Source: Costus lasius (taxonomy: Eukaryota > Streptophyta > Magnoliopsida > Zingiberales > Costaceae). Taken from it: DNA of 64,000 nt. Every line of letters starts with the position of its first letter. Position 1 is the stretch's first letter. The position numbers were made by a program, and so were the translations under genes. Location: the NCBI GenBank assembly GCA_027563935.2, contig CM050452.1:33488850-33552849 (forward strand), written 5' to 3'. The notes under the pieces are model-generated. The model saw nothing but the letters and a program-made list of their open reading frames with translations, searched no databases and was not told where the DNA came from. Positions 22,036 through 34,937 of the stretch are shown in pieces.

Positions 22036-25000
22036 CTAAAGCTGACCAAGCCCGTCACTGAACAGGTGAGGATGCTCCTTTCTCATCTCTTCTTCAACCT
22101 CCCAAGAGGCTTCTTCAACAGACTGATTTCCCCAGATGACTTTCACAAGTGGAATAACCTTATTCCTCAGCACTTTCTCTTTTCTATCTTCAATTCTGAG
22201 AGGTTTCACCACAAAAGTCATGTTCTCTTCAAGCTGGAGAGGTTCCAACTCCAGAACATGAGAAGGATCAGAACAATATTTTCTGAGTGCAGAAACATGG
22301 AACACATTATGGAGGTGTTCCAGTGATGGGGGCAGAGCAAGTCGATATGCCACAGGTCCAATCCTCTCAATGATATCAAAGGGACCAATGTACCTGGGAC
22401 TCAATTTTCCCTTCTTCCCAAATCTCATCACCCCTTTCATAGGTGAGACCTTTAGGAAAACATGCTCTCCCACCAAAAACTCAAGAGGACGCCGCCTCAC
22501 ATCAGCATAACTCTTCTGTCTATCCTGAGCAATCTTCATCTTTTTCTGAATTTCTCTGATCTTCTCAGTGGCTTCCTGCACAGCATCAGACCTTAGCACT
22601 GTTCTGTCCCCAGTTTCCTCCCAGCATATAGGTGTTCTGCATTTCCTCCCATATAGGGCCTCATACGGAGCCATCTGTATGCTAGAGTGGAAGCTATTGT
22701 TGTAGGTGAACTCTATCAGTGATAAGTCCAGATCCCACTCAACAGACCAGTCAATCACATAAGATCTCAGAAGATCCTCAAGTGTCTGAATAGTTCTCTC
22801 TGTCTGACCATCAGATTGAGGATGATATGCAGTGCTGAAACTCAGATTAGTTCCCAAATCTTCCTGTAATTTCTTCCAAAACCTGGATAGAAATCGAGGA
22901 TCACGATCAGAGACAATGTCCAAAGGAACTCCATGTAATCTGACAATCTCATCGATGTACAGTTTTGCTAACCGATCCAAACTGTAAGTCATTTTGATCG
23001 GTAAGAAGTGAGCTGACTTCGTGAGTCTGTCCACAATCACCCATACGGCATCATGATTCCTTCGGGCATTGGGCAGTCCACACACAAAGTCCATACTGAT
23101 ATGCTCCCACTTCCACTGAGGAATAGGGAGAGACTGCATCAAACCGCCCGGCCTCTGATGCTCAGCCTTCACGGTTTGGCAAGTCAAACATCTGGACACA
23201 AACAAATGCACATCCTTCTTCATACCATGCCACCAGAAAGTCTTTTTCAGATCCTGATACATCTTGGTACTACCAGGATGAACGGTATACTTAGTGCAAT
23301 GACTTTCCTTAAGAATGTCATTTCTCAACTCAGGGTCCTCAGGGACACAGACCCTTCTACGGAATCTGAGGAGACCATCATCCGACATACTGAAATTCTC
23401 ATCCCAGCCTTGCTCAGACCTCTCTTTCCACCGTAGAATATCCTGATCTGACTGCTGCCCTGATCTCAGTCTCTGCAGTAAGTCTGACTGAACCCTGAGA
23501 GAAGCCAGAAGACCGCCTCTCTCACCCGGAGTCACACTCAGATGCATGTCACTGAACTCCTGCAATAGTCGCCACTCCTGGACTCGCAATGCAGCTATCT
23601 GAGTCACAGGATACCGACTAAGAGCATCAGCCACCACATTGGCTTTACCAGACTGATATTGGATGGTGAAGTCATAATCCTTTATCAATTCAAGCCATCG
23701 CCTCTGTCTCATATTCAGCTCTTTCTGAGTGAAGCTATACTTCAAACTCTGGTGATCTGTAAACAATTCAAATGTCTGTCCAAACAGATAGTGCCTCCAG
23801 ATTTTCAAGGCAAAAACTACAGCTGCCAACTCCAGATCATGAGTGGGGTAGTTTACTTCGTAATCTTTGAGTTGCCTTGAAGCATAAGCGACTACTTTTC
23901 CTTGCTGCATCAGTACAGCACCCAGACCCTTACCAGAGGCATCAGTGTAAACAATGAACTTCTCTCCATCACAGGGAATGATGAGGATAGGAGCACTGGT
24001 CAGTCTCTTTTTCAGTTCCTGAAAACTAGACTCACAATCATCAGACCACTCAAACTTCAAATTCTTTTTAGTTAACTTAGTCAGAGGACCAGCCAACTTG
24101 GAAAAACCTTCCACAAAACGGCGGTAGTATCCAGCTAAGCCCAGAAAACTTCTGACCTCAGTCGCTGTAGTTGGTCTTCCCCAGTGAAGAATGGCCTCCA
24201 CCTTCACTGGATCCACAGACACACCCTGGCTAGAAATAATGTGCCCCAGAAAACCAATCTGATCTAGCCAGAACTCACATTTGCTGGCCTTAGCATATAG
24301 CCGCTTCAGCCGCAGAATCTCCAGCACCTTGCGCAAATCCTGAGAGTGGTCTTGCGCATTCTTGGAGTAGATCAGAATATCATCAATGAAGACGACCACA
24401 CATTTGTCCAGGAGCTCATGAAATACCCTGTTCATCAGATCCATAAACACCGCAGGAGCATTTGTCAGTCCAAAGGGCATAACAAGAAATTCATAGTGCC
24501 CATACCTGGTCCTGAATGCAGTTTTAGGTACATCCTCCTCCCGAACACTCATCTGATAATAGCCAGACCTCAGGTCAATTTTAGAGAATACAGTAGCACC
24601 CTGCAACTGATCAAAGAGATCATCAATACGGGGTAATGGGTACTTATTCTTAACAGTCACTTGATTGAGTTGACGGTAATCGATGCACATGCGCAAAGTA
24701 CCATCCTTCTTCTTCACAAATAACACAGGTGCTCCCCATGGAGAAACACTGGGCCGAATATACCCCTTCTCTAATAGTTCTTCCAGTTGCTTCTTCAGCT
24801 CTGTCAGTTCTGAAGTTGCCATCCTGTAAGGAGCTTTAGATATCGGTGCTGTGCCTGGCAACAACTCGATACCAAACTCAACTTCTCTGCTGGGTGGTAA
24901 CCCAGATAAATCAGAGAAGACGTCAGCAAACTCTCTTACCACAGGAATTTTAGCCAGATCCAAATCAGGCTCAGTCTGCACCTTGACATGCGCCAGATAC

Positions 25001-26586
25001 CCCTTGCAGCCCTGGGCTAAAAGCTTCCTGGCCTGCAGATGAGATATCACCAAAGGCTCTTGTTCTGAAATCCGGCCTTGGATAACCAGTTGCTGTCCAT
25101 CACTTAGATGCAGAGTAATTAGCTTTTCAAAACAATCTAAAGTAGCATGATAGGCAGACAGCCAATCCATGCCCAGAATGATGTCATAGTCTTTCATAGA
25201 AAGACTAATCAAGTCAATAGGTAAATCATATCCTTCTACCTTAATCAAACAGTCAGGGTATGTTATATCTGTAGATACGGCCTCACCCATAGGTGTATGA
25301 ACAGAAATACAGAAATCAAGTATCCTAGGCAACACAGGCAGACATGATGCAAAACATGCAGACACAAAGGATAAATTGGCACCAGGATCAAAAAGAATGC
25401 GTGCCAAATAACTAAACACATAAAGTGTACCTTCCACCACGGACTTCGAAGCCGAAGCATCCCTCTCCGCGATGGCATACACGCGAGTCTGCACAGTAGG
25501 CTTCTCACCCTGACCCTGTCCTCTAGCATCCGGCATAGGACAGTCCCTAATCATATGCCCCGCCTTACCACATCTGAAGCAAGCGCCAGTCTTCCTGTAG
25601 CACTCATTATCCTGATGTTTAGTGCTCCCACAGTGGAGACACTTCTTGCCATTCTGAGAAACTGTGCTGGCTGGCTTCTGATAAGGTTGGTATCTGCCCT
25701 TATTGTCTTTCTTCCTCTTGAAATTCTTCTTATCCTTACCACCCAGAGTGGGTGCGTAAGTCACAGAAGTAGGGGCGGGTGCAGTGACTGGAATAATATC
25801 TGCAGCCATCTCCGCAATGCACCTCTCAGCAGTGCGAGCCCTGTCTACCACTTCAGCATAAGTTTCCAAGTGTAGCATAGCTACCCTTGTCCTGATATCT
25901 TTCCTCAAACCCCGCTGAAACTTCTTGGCTCTTCTTTCCTCGGTGTTGACTAAGTGAGGAGCATACCCCGACAACCGAGCGAATGTGGCTTCATACTGAT
26001 CCACCGTCAGATCGCCTTGCTCAAGATGAATAAACTCCACCTCGCGCTCCTCAGATAAGCTAGAGGGGAAAAACTTAGCATTGAACTTCATCATGAAGTA
26101 CTGCCAATCAACAACTCTGGATTCAGTTGCCGCCAGTCTGACGACTCCCTTCCACCAATCTTCAGCATCTCCACGCAACATGAAAACAGACAAACATAGC
26201 TTGTCTGCATCATCACAGCGCAAAACCTGGAAAATCTTCTCCAGTGTCAAAAGCCAATCCTCAGCAGCTCTAGGCCCCGGACTACCATAAAATGCAGTCG
26301 GGTTCAGATGCTGAAACTCTCGAACCAACCGAGCATATCGTTGATGTGCGCCATCACCCAGAGGAGAACCAGTCGGTTGTGACTGTGTCTGAGACGGTGT
26401 CTGCGTCAGCCGCTGCAATAACTGTTGCTGAACCTCCATGTGTTGCGCCTGCTGCTGCTGCATCATCTGAGTTTGCTGCTGGATGAATGCGTTCTGTTGT
26501 TGCATCATAGCAGTCATAGCCTCCATGGCCTGCCTCAGATCAGACTGTTGATCACCGTTGCTACTGCTAGCTCTTGGTCGCACCAT
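22036..26586 (-). CDS. Gypsy-1 gag-pol polyprotein, intact (1516 aa)
   Basis: Single open frame. I chose the ATG at 26586 (protein begins MVRPRA) because Gypsy-2 starts the same way (MVRTRG); the frame is open upstream to about 26634 without an ATG. By residue: a glutamine-rich stretch 25-65; gag capsid about 80-260; two CCHC knuckles at 316-329 and 336-349; protease with FDPGANLSF (D-P-G at 400-402); RT with the catalytic box FIDD at 733-736; RNase H from YTDAS near 880; integrase with HHCC (VSRCLTCQ) and a DDE core containing [11 protein letters not shown]; and a tail with [17 protein letters not shown] that resembles a chromodomain. This order, with a chromodomain-like end, is typical of Tekay/Del chromoviruses. 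No break is seen. Confidence 0.95.
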   Translation of the reverse strand: MVRPRASSSNGDQQSDLRQAMEAMTAMMQQQNAFIQQQTQMMQQQQAQHMEVQQQLLQRLTQTPSQTQSQPTGSPLGDGAHQRYARLVREFQHLNPTAFYGSPGPRAAEDWLLTLEKIFQVLRCDDADKLCLSVFMLRGDAEDWWKGVVRLAATESRVVDWQYFMMKFNAKFFPSSLSEEREVEFIHLEQGDLTVDQYEATFARLSGYAPHLVNTEERRAKKFQRGLRKDIRTRVAMLHLETYAEVVDRARTAERCIAEMAADIIPVTAPAPTSVTYAPTLGGKDKKNFKRKKDNKGRYQPYQKPASTVSQNGKKCLHCGSTKHQDNECYRKTGACFRCGKAGHMIRDCPMPDARGQGQGEKPTVQTRVYAIAERDASASKSVVEGTLYVFSYLARILFDPGANLSFVSACFASCLPVLPRILDFCISVHTPMGEAVSTDITYPDCLIKVEGYDLPIDLISLSMKDYDIILGMDWLSAYHATLDCFEKLITLHLSDGQQLVIQGRISEQEPLVISHLQARKLLAQGCKGYLAHVKVQTEPDLDLAKIPVVREFADVFSDLSGLPPSREVEFGIELLPGTAPISKAPYRMATSELTELKKQLEELLEKGYIRPSVSPWGAPVLFVKKKDGTLRMCIDYRQLNQVTVKNKYPLPRIDDLFDQLQGATVFSKIDLRSGYYQMSVREEDVPKTAFRTRYGHYEFLVMPFGLTNAPAVFMDLMNRVFHELLDKCVVVFIDDILIYSKNAQDHSQDLRKVLEILRLKRLYAKASKCEFWLDQIGFLGHIISSQGVSVDPVKVEAILHWGRPTTATEVRSFLGLAGYYRRFVEGFSKLAGPLTKLTKKNLKFEWSDDCESSFQELKKRLTSAPILIIPCDGEKFIVYTDASGKGLGAVLMQQGKVVAYASRQLKDYEVNYPTHDLELAAVVFALKIWRHYLFGQTFELFTDHQSLKYSFTQKELNMRQRRWLELIKDYDFTIQYQSGKANVVADALSRYPVTQIAALRVQEWRLLQEFSDMHLSVTPGERGGLLASLRVQSDLLQRLRSGQQSDQDILRWKERSEQGWDENFSMSDDGLLRFRRRVCVPEDPELRNDILKESHCTKYTVHPGSTKMYQDLKKTFWWHGMKKDVHLFVSRCLTCQTVKAEHQRPGGLMQSLPIPQWKWEHISMDFVCGLPNARRNHDAVWVIVDRLTKSAHFLPIKMTYSLDRLAKLYIDEIVRLHGVPLDIVSDRDPRFLSRFWKKLQEDLGTNLSFSTAYHPQSDGQTERTIQTLEDLLRSYVIDWSVEWDLDLSLIEFTYNNSFHSSIQMAPYEALYGRKCRTPICWEETGDRTVLRSDAVQEATEKIREIQKKMKIAQDRQKSYADVRRRPLEFLVGEHVFLKVSPMKGVMRFGKKGKLSPRYIGPFDIIERIGPVAYRLALPPSLEHLHNVFHVSALRKYCSDPSHVLELEPLQLEENMTFVVKPLRIEDRKEKVLRNKVIPLVKVIWGNQSVEEASWEVEEEMRKEHPHLFSDGLGQL

Positions 26587-26716
26587 TTTTTTACCTGCAT
26601 CACATAACACGGTAGAATAACAACCAATGTTCAATCACAAATCAGATCCTAACTTGGTTTCTAGCAATACACAAACAGAGTTTTCCTTCCCCGGAGTTTC
26701 TAATTGCTAGTAAAAT

Positions 26717-26729
26717 TGCTCTGATACCA
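26717..26729 (-). other. Gypsy-1 primer-binding site
   Basis: The complement reads TGGTATCAGAGCA and lies two bases from the 5' LTR edge at 26732. It matches plant initiator tRNA-Met. The stretch 26587-26716 between gag and this site is a short leader with nothing else visible. Confidence 0.93.
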
Positions 26730-26731
26730 TC

Positions 26732-29700
26732 TGTAACATCCCTCAGAATCACACTCCACACGCATACAAGTAAAATACGGGGTTTCAAAAATTTTTTACT
26801 CTTCCATTAAAACACAAGAAGAAAGCGGCATCGAAGGACATTACTACGGAACAGAAAACCGCACAGAACTGAATAGGATCGATTACTAGGAAATAGAAAT
26901 CCGGAAATCCAGAAAAAATCCGGCAGCAAGTATTCTAAACTACTGCTGCACAGACACACATATCTTGTAACAACAACAAACGTCCACACTACACATATGT
27001 GGAATTTCAGAAATATACAGAACTGATTATTCAGATACTAAAATAAACAACACAAATTCGGTTACACATCTCAAATCGGACATTTCAAAATAAGAACCAA
27101 TTCAATAAAAGAATCCAAGACTTGTATCCAATAATTTAAACGAAACAACTATAATATAATATCCTGAAAACAGGCATAAGCCCTCAGGAGATAAAACATG
27201 TCATATAGGTCATAATAAATTAGGCACGCAGGCCTGATAAATCTTTAGAAGACTATTCTTAGAAATGACATCAAACATTAGCGTCATATTAGCTGTAGCA
27301 ATTACTGTCTTGATGTCTCACCTGAAAACATTTAAACAACGGAGGTGAGCTAAAAAGCTCAGTGAGTAAAAGACACTAAAAGTCATCCATACTACACATC
27401 AAAAATATCATACTTAAGTTGAAATTCTTTTTATTTAACAGATAAGATAAATCAACTTAACATGCATGCTCATATCAAAAACAAACACAATCAAATACAG
27501 ATACTTGTAACAATAGGCATCAAACAGGTAGGATATGAATATACCAACCCATACCAACTAACCACACCGCCTAATACATCTAAATACAGATCGAAACAGA
27601 ACTACAGAAATCAGAACTGACAGACAGAAAATCAGAATTTTCAGAGTCCAAACGGATAGTCTACATCGGAAACAGAAAGGCCACAGAAGGCCTGAAGACC
27701 ACAGAAGGTCTGACCCCACCTCTGCCGAGGACGAGACAATGCATGCATATCAGAAACAGAATGGTAGAGGAGATATCAGTGGGTGGCCCCCGTCTTGTCA
27801 GGACGTGGCACTCTGGTCTCCAATACCCAGAACAGAATGGTAGAGGAGGTATCAGTGGGTGGCCCCCGTCTTGTTAGGACGTGGCACTCTGGCCTCCAAT
27901 ACCCAGAACTGAATGGTAGAGGAGGTATCAGTGGGTGGCCCCCGTCTTGTTAGGACGTGGCACTCTGGCCTCCAAAACCCAGAACTGAATGGTAGAGGAG
28001 GTATCAGTGGGTGGCCCCCGTCTTGTTAGGACGTGGCACTCTGGCCTCCAAAACCCAGAACTGAATGGTAGAGGAGGTATCAGTGGGTGGCCCCCGTCTT
28101 GTTAGGACGTGGCACTCTGGCCTCCAAAACCCAGAACTGAATGGTAGAGGAGGTATCAGTGGGTGGCCCCCGTCTTGTTAGGACGTGGCACTCTGGCCTC
28201 CAATACCCAGAACAGAAATAGTGTCTCAAGGGTCGTAGTAGACTATCAGCACCATTACAGCGCCACAGAAGGAGGGTAAGGACACGGAAGAGTGCTACAC
28301 TAGGGCATAATTTTACAGAACAGATTATACTGAAACGGAGGAGTAGGACTAACCACTACTAAATTCTTACATCATGCCCAAAGTCTAACAAACCAGAAAA
28401 TGACACACCCCAATATCCAGTCCTTAAACACAGAACAGAAATTATATGAGTGAATTCCTTACAACTAACCTTAATTCATGTCAAACCATTCTATGTTCTC
28501 ACAAATGTTTTAACACATTCAAGGTTTTCAGAAACTTCACAACATATAAATAGAACAGAAAATATCCACATAACAAACAATTAAATACAGAACAGAAATT
28601 ATTCATATAACAAACATTTAAATACAGAACAGAAATTATTCATGAAATAATCTCCTCAAAATTCCTAAAACCGTGAGCTATAAAATTACTGTAAGGGGCG
28701 CCACTTTCAGAACCTTAACAGAACGTACAAATTTCATGTAATTAATTTCAGTCCCCCACTACAGATAATTTTAATTACACGTTTGTGAAGAAAATTGACA
28801 AAAGCCCCAAAATTGGCTCGAACCATGATTTTCAAAAATTCCTAAGTTCTTAGTTAAATCCCCAATTTTGTTTTCTCTAAAATTTCTCATCAAGCAAATA
28901 AATTTTAGAAGAACTACAGACCACAATTTAAGAGATTAAACCATACAGGATAAATTTTTCTCACAAGGGAATTTTCGTCTAACCAAAACATAGCAGATTT
29001 ATATTGTCAGATTGCAAGATATATTTTTGGTCCAATTTCGAACCAAAGCTAGTCAATATTGTATTCAAAATGAAGCTCTCTGAGTCTAGTTTCCAATAAA
29101 ACTGGTTTCACAAGATTTCGAATTTTAGACAGGAAGATATAAGGGTTCGAACATAGGAAGGTCAGAATTTCAGATTTCAAGAAAACAGATTCATATATCA
29201 GACTTGCGACATTTATTTCAGATCCAATAACTAATCGAAAATAGGCTTTATGGGAGTCAAAATAAATCTCTTCGAGCCTACGGTCTAATAAAACTGATTT
29301 GACAAGATTTCGAGCTATACCTAGGGAGATATGATGGTTCGAACACATAAAGGTCGAAATCCAGAATTTCAGAAAACTGATTTTGTACAGCTGGATTGCA
29401 ATACAGATTGAAATACGAATACAGCTCGGATATGGTCGATATCAGATTCAAATTAAAGCCGAATGTATCTAGTTTCATACAAAATTTATTTCGTGCGATT
29501 TGGATCTATAGACCATGAGATATTGGGGTTATAGTACACAAAGGTCAGATTAACGAATGCAGATTTCAGCAGAACAGGATTTTAAAACCCTATAATTATT
29601 TGAATTCAACCCCATACGAATAATCATGGCAAATAACGAATTTTAATTCGGATTAGACTCCTTAGGATCGAATTACTCACCAGAAAAATCGCCCACAGAG

Positions 29701-30203
29701 AAAACGCCAAAACAGGGGATCAGGGGTCTCCAGAAAGTTCGTCCACCACCAGTCTGCCACCACCAGCGTCAGAAATTTTGCAGGAGCGCCAAGCACAGTG
29801 AGGGGCGACAACACAGGCGGCTAGGGCAAGAAACAAACCAAAAATCGTGAGGGAGAGGAGCTCTCACGAATTTTCCCCCCTTTTTTTTTTTCTATTTTCA
29901 CCCCAAACGGATCCAAGATCCAATAGCCCAATTAACTTAAGTGGAAATCGGCTTTAATGGGCTTACCTGGGCTTAACCACCATACGCCACTCCAATAACA
30001 CAGAAATATGCGCCACCATGGTGGAAGAATTCCAGGAGCAAATAGTCAAGGTTGAGGGTTCGAAGCCCCAACAAAAATAATTATTTTTGCCCTGTAGGGA
30101 AAAGTCCTACAATTAGGCAAAAATCCCAAAATTTTAACCGATAAAAATACAGAAACTGAATTTCTAACCTTAAATCATAATTCAGAAAATCAAGGGCGTT
30201 ACA
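26732..30203 (-). repeat. Gypsy-1 5' LTR (3472 bp)
   Basis: Same edges and length as the 3' LTR, at a constant offset of 8197 bp. Differences seen by eye are single substitutions, for example near 27390, 27477, 28552, 29083, 29248, 29268, 29881 and 29985. This LTR would drive the element's transcription leftwards. Confidence 0.96.
27760..28215. repeat. Six tandem 76-bp units with ABRE-like motif, 5' LTR
   Basis: Same six-unit array as at 19563-20018. In the promoter-bearing LTR it lies about 2.0-2.4 kb from the LTR start. Each unit keeps GACGTGGCAC. The two arrays match unit for unit, as expected from copying during reverse transcription. Confidence 0.9.
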
Positions 30204-33099
30204 GCTGCGAACGCCGCAAGGGCGGTTCGGGATGCTTATGAGAAGCACGTCAGTGATAGTACTGATGTCGCTTGCCTTATGCTTGCGTCAATGACGCCCG
30301 AGCTACAGCGTCAGCATGAGGATTTGTCTGCTATTGATATTATAGCAAATCTCAAGATGCTGTATGCTGCACAAGCAAGGACTGAACGCTATAACTTGAC
30401 AAAACTTTTCTTTCATAGCAAACTGACTGAAGGGAGTCCAGTGGGAGCTCACGTACTCAAGATGATTGGGTACAAGGAGGCTCTAGAGAAACTGGGACAT
30501 ACCATCAATTCAGAACTTGTTGTTGACATTATCTTGCAGTCTCTCCCGGCTTCTTTCGATTCGTTCATTATTAATTTTAATATGAACAAAATCGACTGTA
30601 CTCCGGCAGAGTTACTGAACATGCTCTGCACCACAGAGCAGACTCTTGAGAAGGGAAAGCCTTCATCCTCTGTCTTGATGGTTCCTTCACGGAACAAGAG
30701 GAAGGGGAAGAAGGGCAAAACTCCTATCAAGAGCTACAACAAGGCTTTGAAACAAAAGTTGAAGCGGTCAAAGGACAACAGATGCTTCCATTGTGGCCAG
30801 CTGGGTCACTGGAAGAAGGACTGTAAAGCGCTCCAAGGAGAGAAGAAGGGAAGCAAGCCTTTCACTTCTGGCTCAGGTATTTACGTGACTGAAGTCATGG
30901 TAGCTTCTTCGATTTCATGGGTGTTGGACACTGCATGTGGAGTTCACATTTGTTCAAATGTGCAGGAACTCAAGAGAAGAAGACAGGTGGGACAGCATGA
31001 GGTGGACCTACGAGTTGGAAACGGGGCACGGGTTGCTGCTGTTGCTGTAGGAGAATATAACATCTCTTTACCATCTGGTTTTGTATTAGAACTTGACAAT
31101 TGTTATTTTGTGCCAAGCATAACTAAGAATATTATCTCTATTCCTGCTCTTGTCAGGAAAGGTTTTTCTTTTGAATGCAAAACTTCACAGTGTTGTATTT
31201 CATATGATAATATTGTTTATGCAACTGGGTCGATTAACAATGGGATATACATGTTGGACATGGAATATTCTGTACAACAAATTGATAACAAGAAAGCCAA
31301 GTATGCTGATGACAGCACCTTGTTATGGCATAGTCGTTTAGGCCATATTAACAAGAAGCGCATTAAGCGGTTGCATGATCATGGACTGCTGGGATCATTC
31401 TCCTATGAGGAGCTTGATACATGCAAAGCTTGTTTAATGGGTAAAATGACAAAGACTCATTTTACTAATAAAAGTAAAAGGGCTTCAGGTTTACTTGACC
31501 TTATTCACAGTGATGAGTGTGGGCCTTTTAGTAAACATGCCAGAGGTGGCTATTTATACTTCATTACTTTTACTGATGATTTCAGTAGGTATGGTTATGT
31601 CTATCTAATGAGACATAAGAGTGAATCTTTTGACAAGTTCAAAGAATTCAAAAATGAAGTACAAAATCAGTTAGGCCGAAATATCAAGGCACTTCGTTCA
31701 GATCGAGGTGGCGAATACTTAAGTCATGAGTTTACTGACTATCTGAAGGAGTGTGGGATCATCTCACAGCTCACTCCGCCAGGAACACCACAATGGAATG
31801 GTGTGTCCGAGAAGAGAAATAGAACCTTATTGGATATAGTTCGTTCTATGATGAGTCAGGCTACTCTACCTTACTCCTTTTGGGGATTTGCACTGGAAAC
31901 AGCTGTAAAGGTGCTAAACCGAGTGCCATCCAAGGCCGTTTCAAAGACACCATATGAGTTATGGTATGGGAAACAGCCGAGCTTGACATTTATCAAAATC
32001 TGGGGTTGCGAGGCTTATGTCAAAAAGCTCGCCTCTGGGAAACTGGAGAGCAGATCAGATAAATGTATCTTTGTCGGTTACCCTAAAGAAACTAAGGGTT
32101 ATTATTTCTACTATCCCGTAGAGAACAAAGTATTTGTTGCTCGAACGGCTATTTTTCTTGAGAAGGAATTTCTTCTGCAAGAGGCCAGTGGGAGAGAAAT
32201 AAAGCTGGATGAAAATCCAGAAGAGGGACAAAGTGAAGATCTATAGAGATAGATCTAATAGGCTTCTCGGGCTGTGCCAGAGTACTTACATCGATAAGGT
32301 CCTGGAGAGATTTCATTTAGAAAATTCTAAAAGAGGATATCTTCCAGTCAGACATGGTCTGAATCTTTCAAAGAGCCAGTGTCCTCAAACACAGTCTGAG
32401 AAAGATGAGATGGACAATATGCCTTATGCTTCGGCTATTGGGTCCATCATGTATGCGATGTTGTGTACTCGCCCAGACATCGCTTACGGGTTAAGCGTGA
32501 CCAGTCGGTTCCAAAGTAATCCAGGGAAAGCACACTGGATTGCAGTCAAGAACATTTTGAAATATCTTCGAAGAACCAAAGATATGTTCTTGATTTATGG
32601 AGGTCAGGAAGAACTCAGTATTGAAGGATATACTGACGCTTCATTCCAATCTGACCAAGATGATTTCCGATCGCAATCAGGCTACGTTTTTAGCTTGAAT
32701 GGAGGAGCAGTGGTGTGGAAGAGTTTCAAACAATCAATTGTTGCTGATTCCACAACAGAAGCCGAGTATGTTGCAGCCTCAGAAGCATCAAAGGAGGCAG
32801 TGTGGATTCGTAAGTTCATTCAAGAACTTGGTGTTGTTCCTTCGAGTGCAGATCCACTGGTTATCTTCTATGATAACACTGGAGAGATTGCACAAGCAAA
32901 GGAACCACGGTCACACCAGAAGTCCAAGCACATACAGATAAGGTTTCATTTGATCCATGAGATCATAGATCGAGGAGAGATCAAGATCTGCAAGGTACAT
33001 ACAGATGACAATCTAGCTGACCCGCTTACAAAGCCTCTGGCGTAGCAGAAGCATGAAAAGCACTGTAATAATATGGGTTTCAGATTTCTCAACCATTAG
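30204..33099 (+). pseudogene. Copia-D gag-pol after Gypsy-1, RT core deleted
   Basis: Starts with the GCTGC duplication and continues gag. It has the CCHC knuckle CFHCGQLGHWKKDC, protease D-T-A, and the integrase zinc finger and DDE core, all open to about 32223. A deletion of about 850 bp relative to Copia-G then joins the region after integrase to the end of RT at 32221-32235 (AAAGT/GAAGATC, with a GT overlap). It removes most of RT including YVDD and shifts frame, so the first frame stops at 32246. The RNase H end continues in another frame to TAG at 33043-33045 (sister copies CAG), and the homologous end is at 33099. This copy cannot make reverse transcriptase. Confidence 0.93.
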
Positions 33100-33107
33100 T
33101 TTAAGTG

Positions 33108-33119
33108 CAAGTGGGAGAT
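33108..33119 (+). other. Copia-D polypurine tract
   Basis: CAAGTGGGAGAT directly before the 3' LTR at 33120, identical to the tracts of the other Copia copies. Confidence 0.93.
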
Positions 33120-34747
33120 TGTTGGGGTATGCCCTTAAGGCTAATGTTTGAGGCCTTGGGCTATTATCAGTATCATGTATAAACTATGTATATGTTTATA
33201 AAGGCAATTGTTGTTATTCAGATTGTTGCATTATCTACTGCTGTATGTATACTTCTGAATAATGTCTCATTCGTATTTCAGCTTGGCTGACATGCAGTAT
33301 TGTCCTTAGTCGAGATATCTCGGTGAACATGAGACAGCCTTGATATGATTGAGACTAATATGTGTTCTAATCTTATAGGATGCTTCGAGCATGGAATAAG
33401 ATTTAGACGAATAGGTGCATTGGATGTACTGGACTGACCCTACTTAGGATATTCAATTGTTTGTCACAATGTGAATAAATCCTTATAAGCAAGCAAGTGG
33501 TATACTCCCTCTGACTTGAGATCACTTGTGTTTCTAAATGATGATTGGAATTGTTTTGAGGTAGTTCAATATCATTTGAAAGATAATGGTTAAGGATTAT
33601 CTTGGATGGTGGGCATGACTCATGTTAGGACACTGGTGATAGATATAGGATTGCCTCTCCTAGTTGGAGTGTGATGTTCTAAAGGGCCCCCTGGATGAGA
33701 TGGTTGAGAAAGTGTATGGCCATACCCAGATGACTATGTTCATCTGATCTAACCATTCTCATCATGTTGGAATTACAGGCTTGACAGGCTTGTCCAATAA
33801 GAACGTCCAGTGGCAAAGGGAACATGTATGCCGAGTGAATTTGATTCACACTTGTGCTATGGTTTGGGTGTAGTCTTGGAAGACTCTTTCCTTCATATCG
33901 GGAGACAGTGATGTGTTGCTAGATACCCCTCTCTGATCGTGATAACGTAAGTTATCGTTACCGACATTGAAGGAAACCCTTAGGGTCGCACAATTTGATG
34001 ATATGGCTTACTTGTGTCAGATCGTGTGGACTGAATTGTTCTGGTTCAGTTTAAAGGAATTTAAACTCTGATTGGAAGTGAGATCTGGTCTGATCATGTT
34101 TGATTGATTAGGGCTTGAGATCGGTAATCTTCGATTGAGAGAATTGATGCTTGATCATAGAGATCAAGAGGGTCGAGAGATGTGTGGTTAGATCTTGAAC
34201 CATTTGGTTTAAAGAGATCAAGACCATGGTGGGTTCGATTTGGTCTTTGAACCAAAAGGAATTGAACCGGTTCACTTGGTGAACGCATGGTTCAATTGAG
34301 AGAGGATTTATCGATGGCTTCAAGTGGAGTTAAACATGGGGTTATGGACTTACTATTTTTGGAAGCCGTTTTCTTTGAGAAAACGCCCCCACGTTCGAAC
34401 GCCTATCTCTCTCTCACCCCCTCTCCTCTCGTGTGGATGAGCTTCACGACAAGAGGAAGTTCGGCCAGCAAAAGGGAAAAAGACATCTCCTCAAACACGA
34501 TCTAGGACTCCTTGGATCTTTGCTAGCACAAGGAATACAAGGAAGAAGTCATCATCTTCTTGTGTGCGATTTCCTTTGGAGAAGAGCCGCTCACCCTTTC
34601 TTCTTCCAAGTCGCCACTCGATCAATGGCAATGGTAATGCATTTTTTATGTTTGCTCATATTATCTTGCCTCTCGATCCTATCAAACCTAGTTTTTCGCC
34701 TATGCAAGATCTCCTAGATGCGCATGTGAACTAGGGTTTGACCTTCA
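33120..34747 (+). repeat. Copia-D 3' LTR (1628 bp)
   Basis: Same length and termini as the 5' LTR. It is followed at once by TCAGA, the second copy of the target duplication, and then by Copia-C leader. Confidence 0.95.
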
Positions 34748-34937
34748 TCAGAAACTGTGTTGTACCAACTCAGTTGGCACGGTCTTCTGGATTGCCTAGA
34801 TGAAGGGGGAATCGTAGTGGTTGGCGATTGGCATGGATAGCCTACCAGTGACTAGTGCTTGAACTCTCTGTGCTTCTTATCTCGCCTAAGCGGGACGCGG
34901 AGATCAAGTGTGAAATCTGGATCCCATCTCACTAAAA
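34748..34937 (+). mobile_element. Copia-C leader fragment, right piece
   Basis: Continues the leader interrupted at 14948. It holds the second hairpin CCAACTCAGTTGG (34765-34777) and reaches ATCTCACTAAAA, the sequence just before gag in D and G. It is then cut by the LTR of Copia-E at 34938. It differs from the Copia-G leader by roughly 3% by eye, so C and G are separate copies. Confidence 0.85.

Larger units (their letters stand above)
18535..30203 (-). mobile_element. Gypsy-1: intact, very young Ty3/gypsy retrotransposon
   Basis: 11.7-kb minus-strand element with two LTRs of exactly 3472 bp, flanked by the 5-bp duplication GCTGC (18530-18534 and 30204-30208). It has a primer-binding site, a polypurine tract and one uninterrupted polyprotein frame. 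I count about 8 differences between the LTRs (about 0.2%), so the insertion is much younger than its host Copia-D. Gene order and the long LTRs fit the Tekay/Del group of chromoviruses. It could still be competent, but activity is not shown by sequence. Confidence 0.97.
14949..34747 (+). mobile_element. Copia-D: complete-ended copia element carrying Gypsy-1
   Basis: Bounded by two LTRs of exactly 1628 bp (14949-16576 and 33120-34747) and flanked by the 5-bp target duplication TCAGA (14944-14948 and 34748-34752). The LTRs differ at about 21 positions by eye (about 1.3%). Its gag is interrupted by Gypsy-1 (18535-30203). Its pol has lost the RT core and carries a frameshift and a nonsense codon, so it is not autonomous. 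Its own length without Gypsy-1 is about 8.1 kb. Confidence 0.95.

Noticed and set aside
34748..34937. Copia-C and Copia-G as one element split by the E/F block
   Set aside because: C stops at the end of the leader, but G restarts about 500 bp earlier in it. Their shared part differs at about 3% of positions, so they are separate copies.
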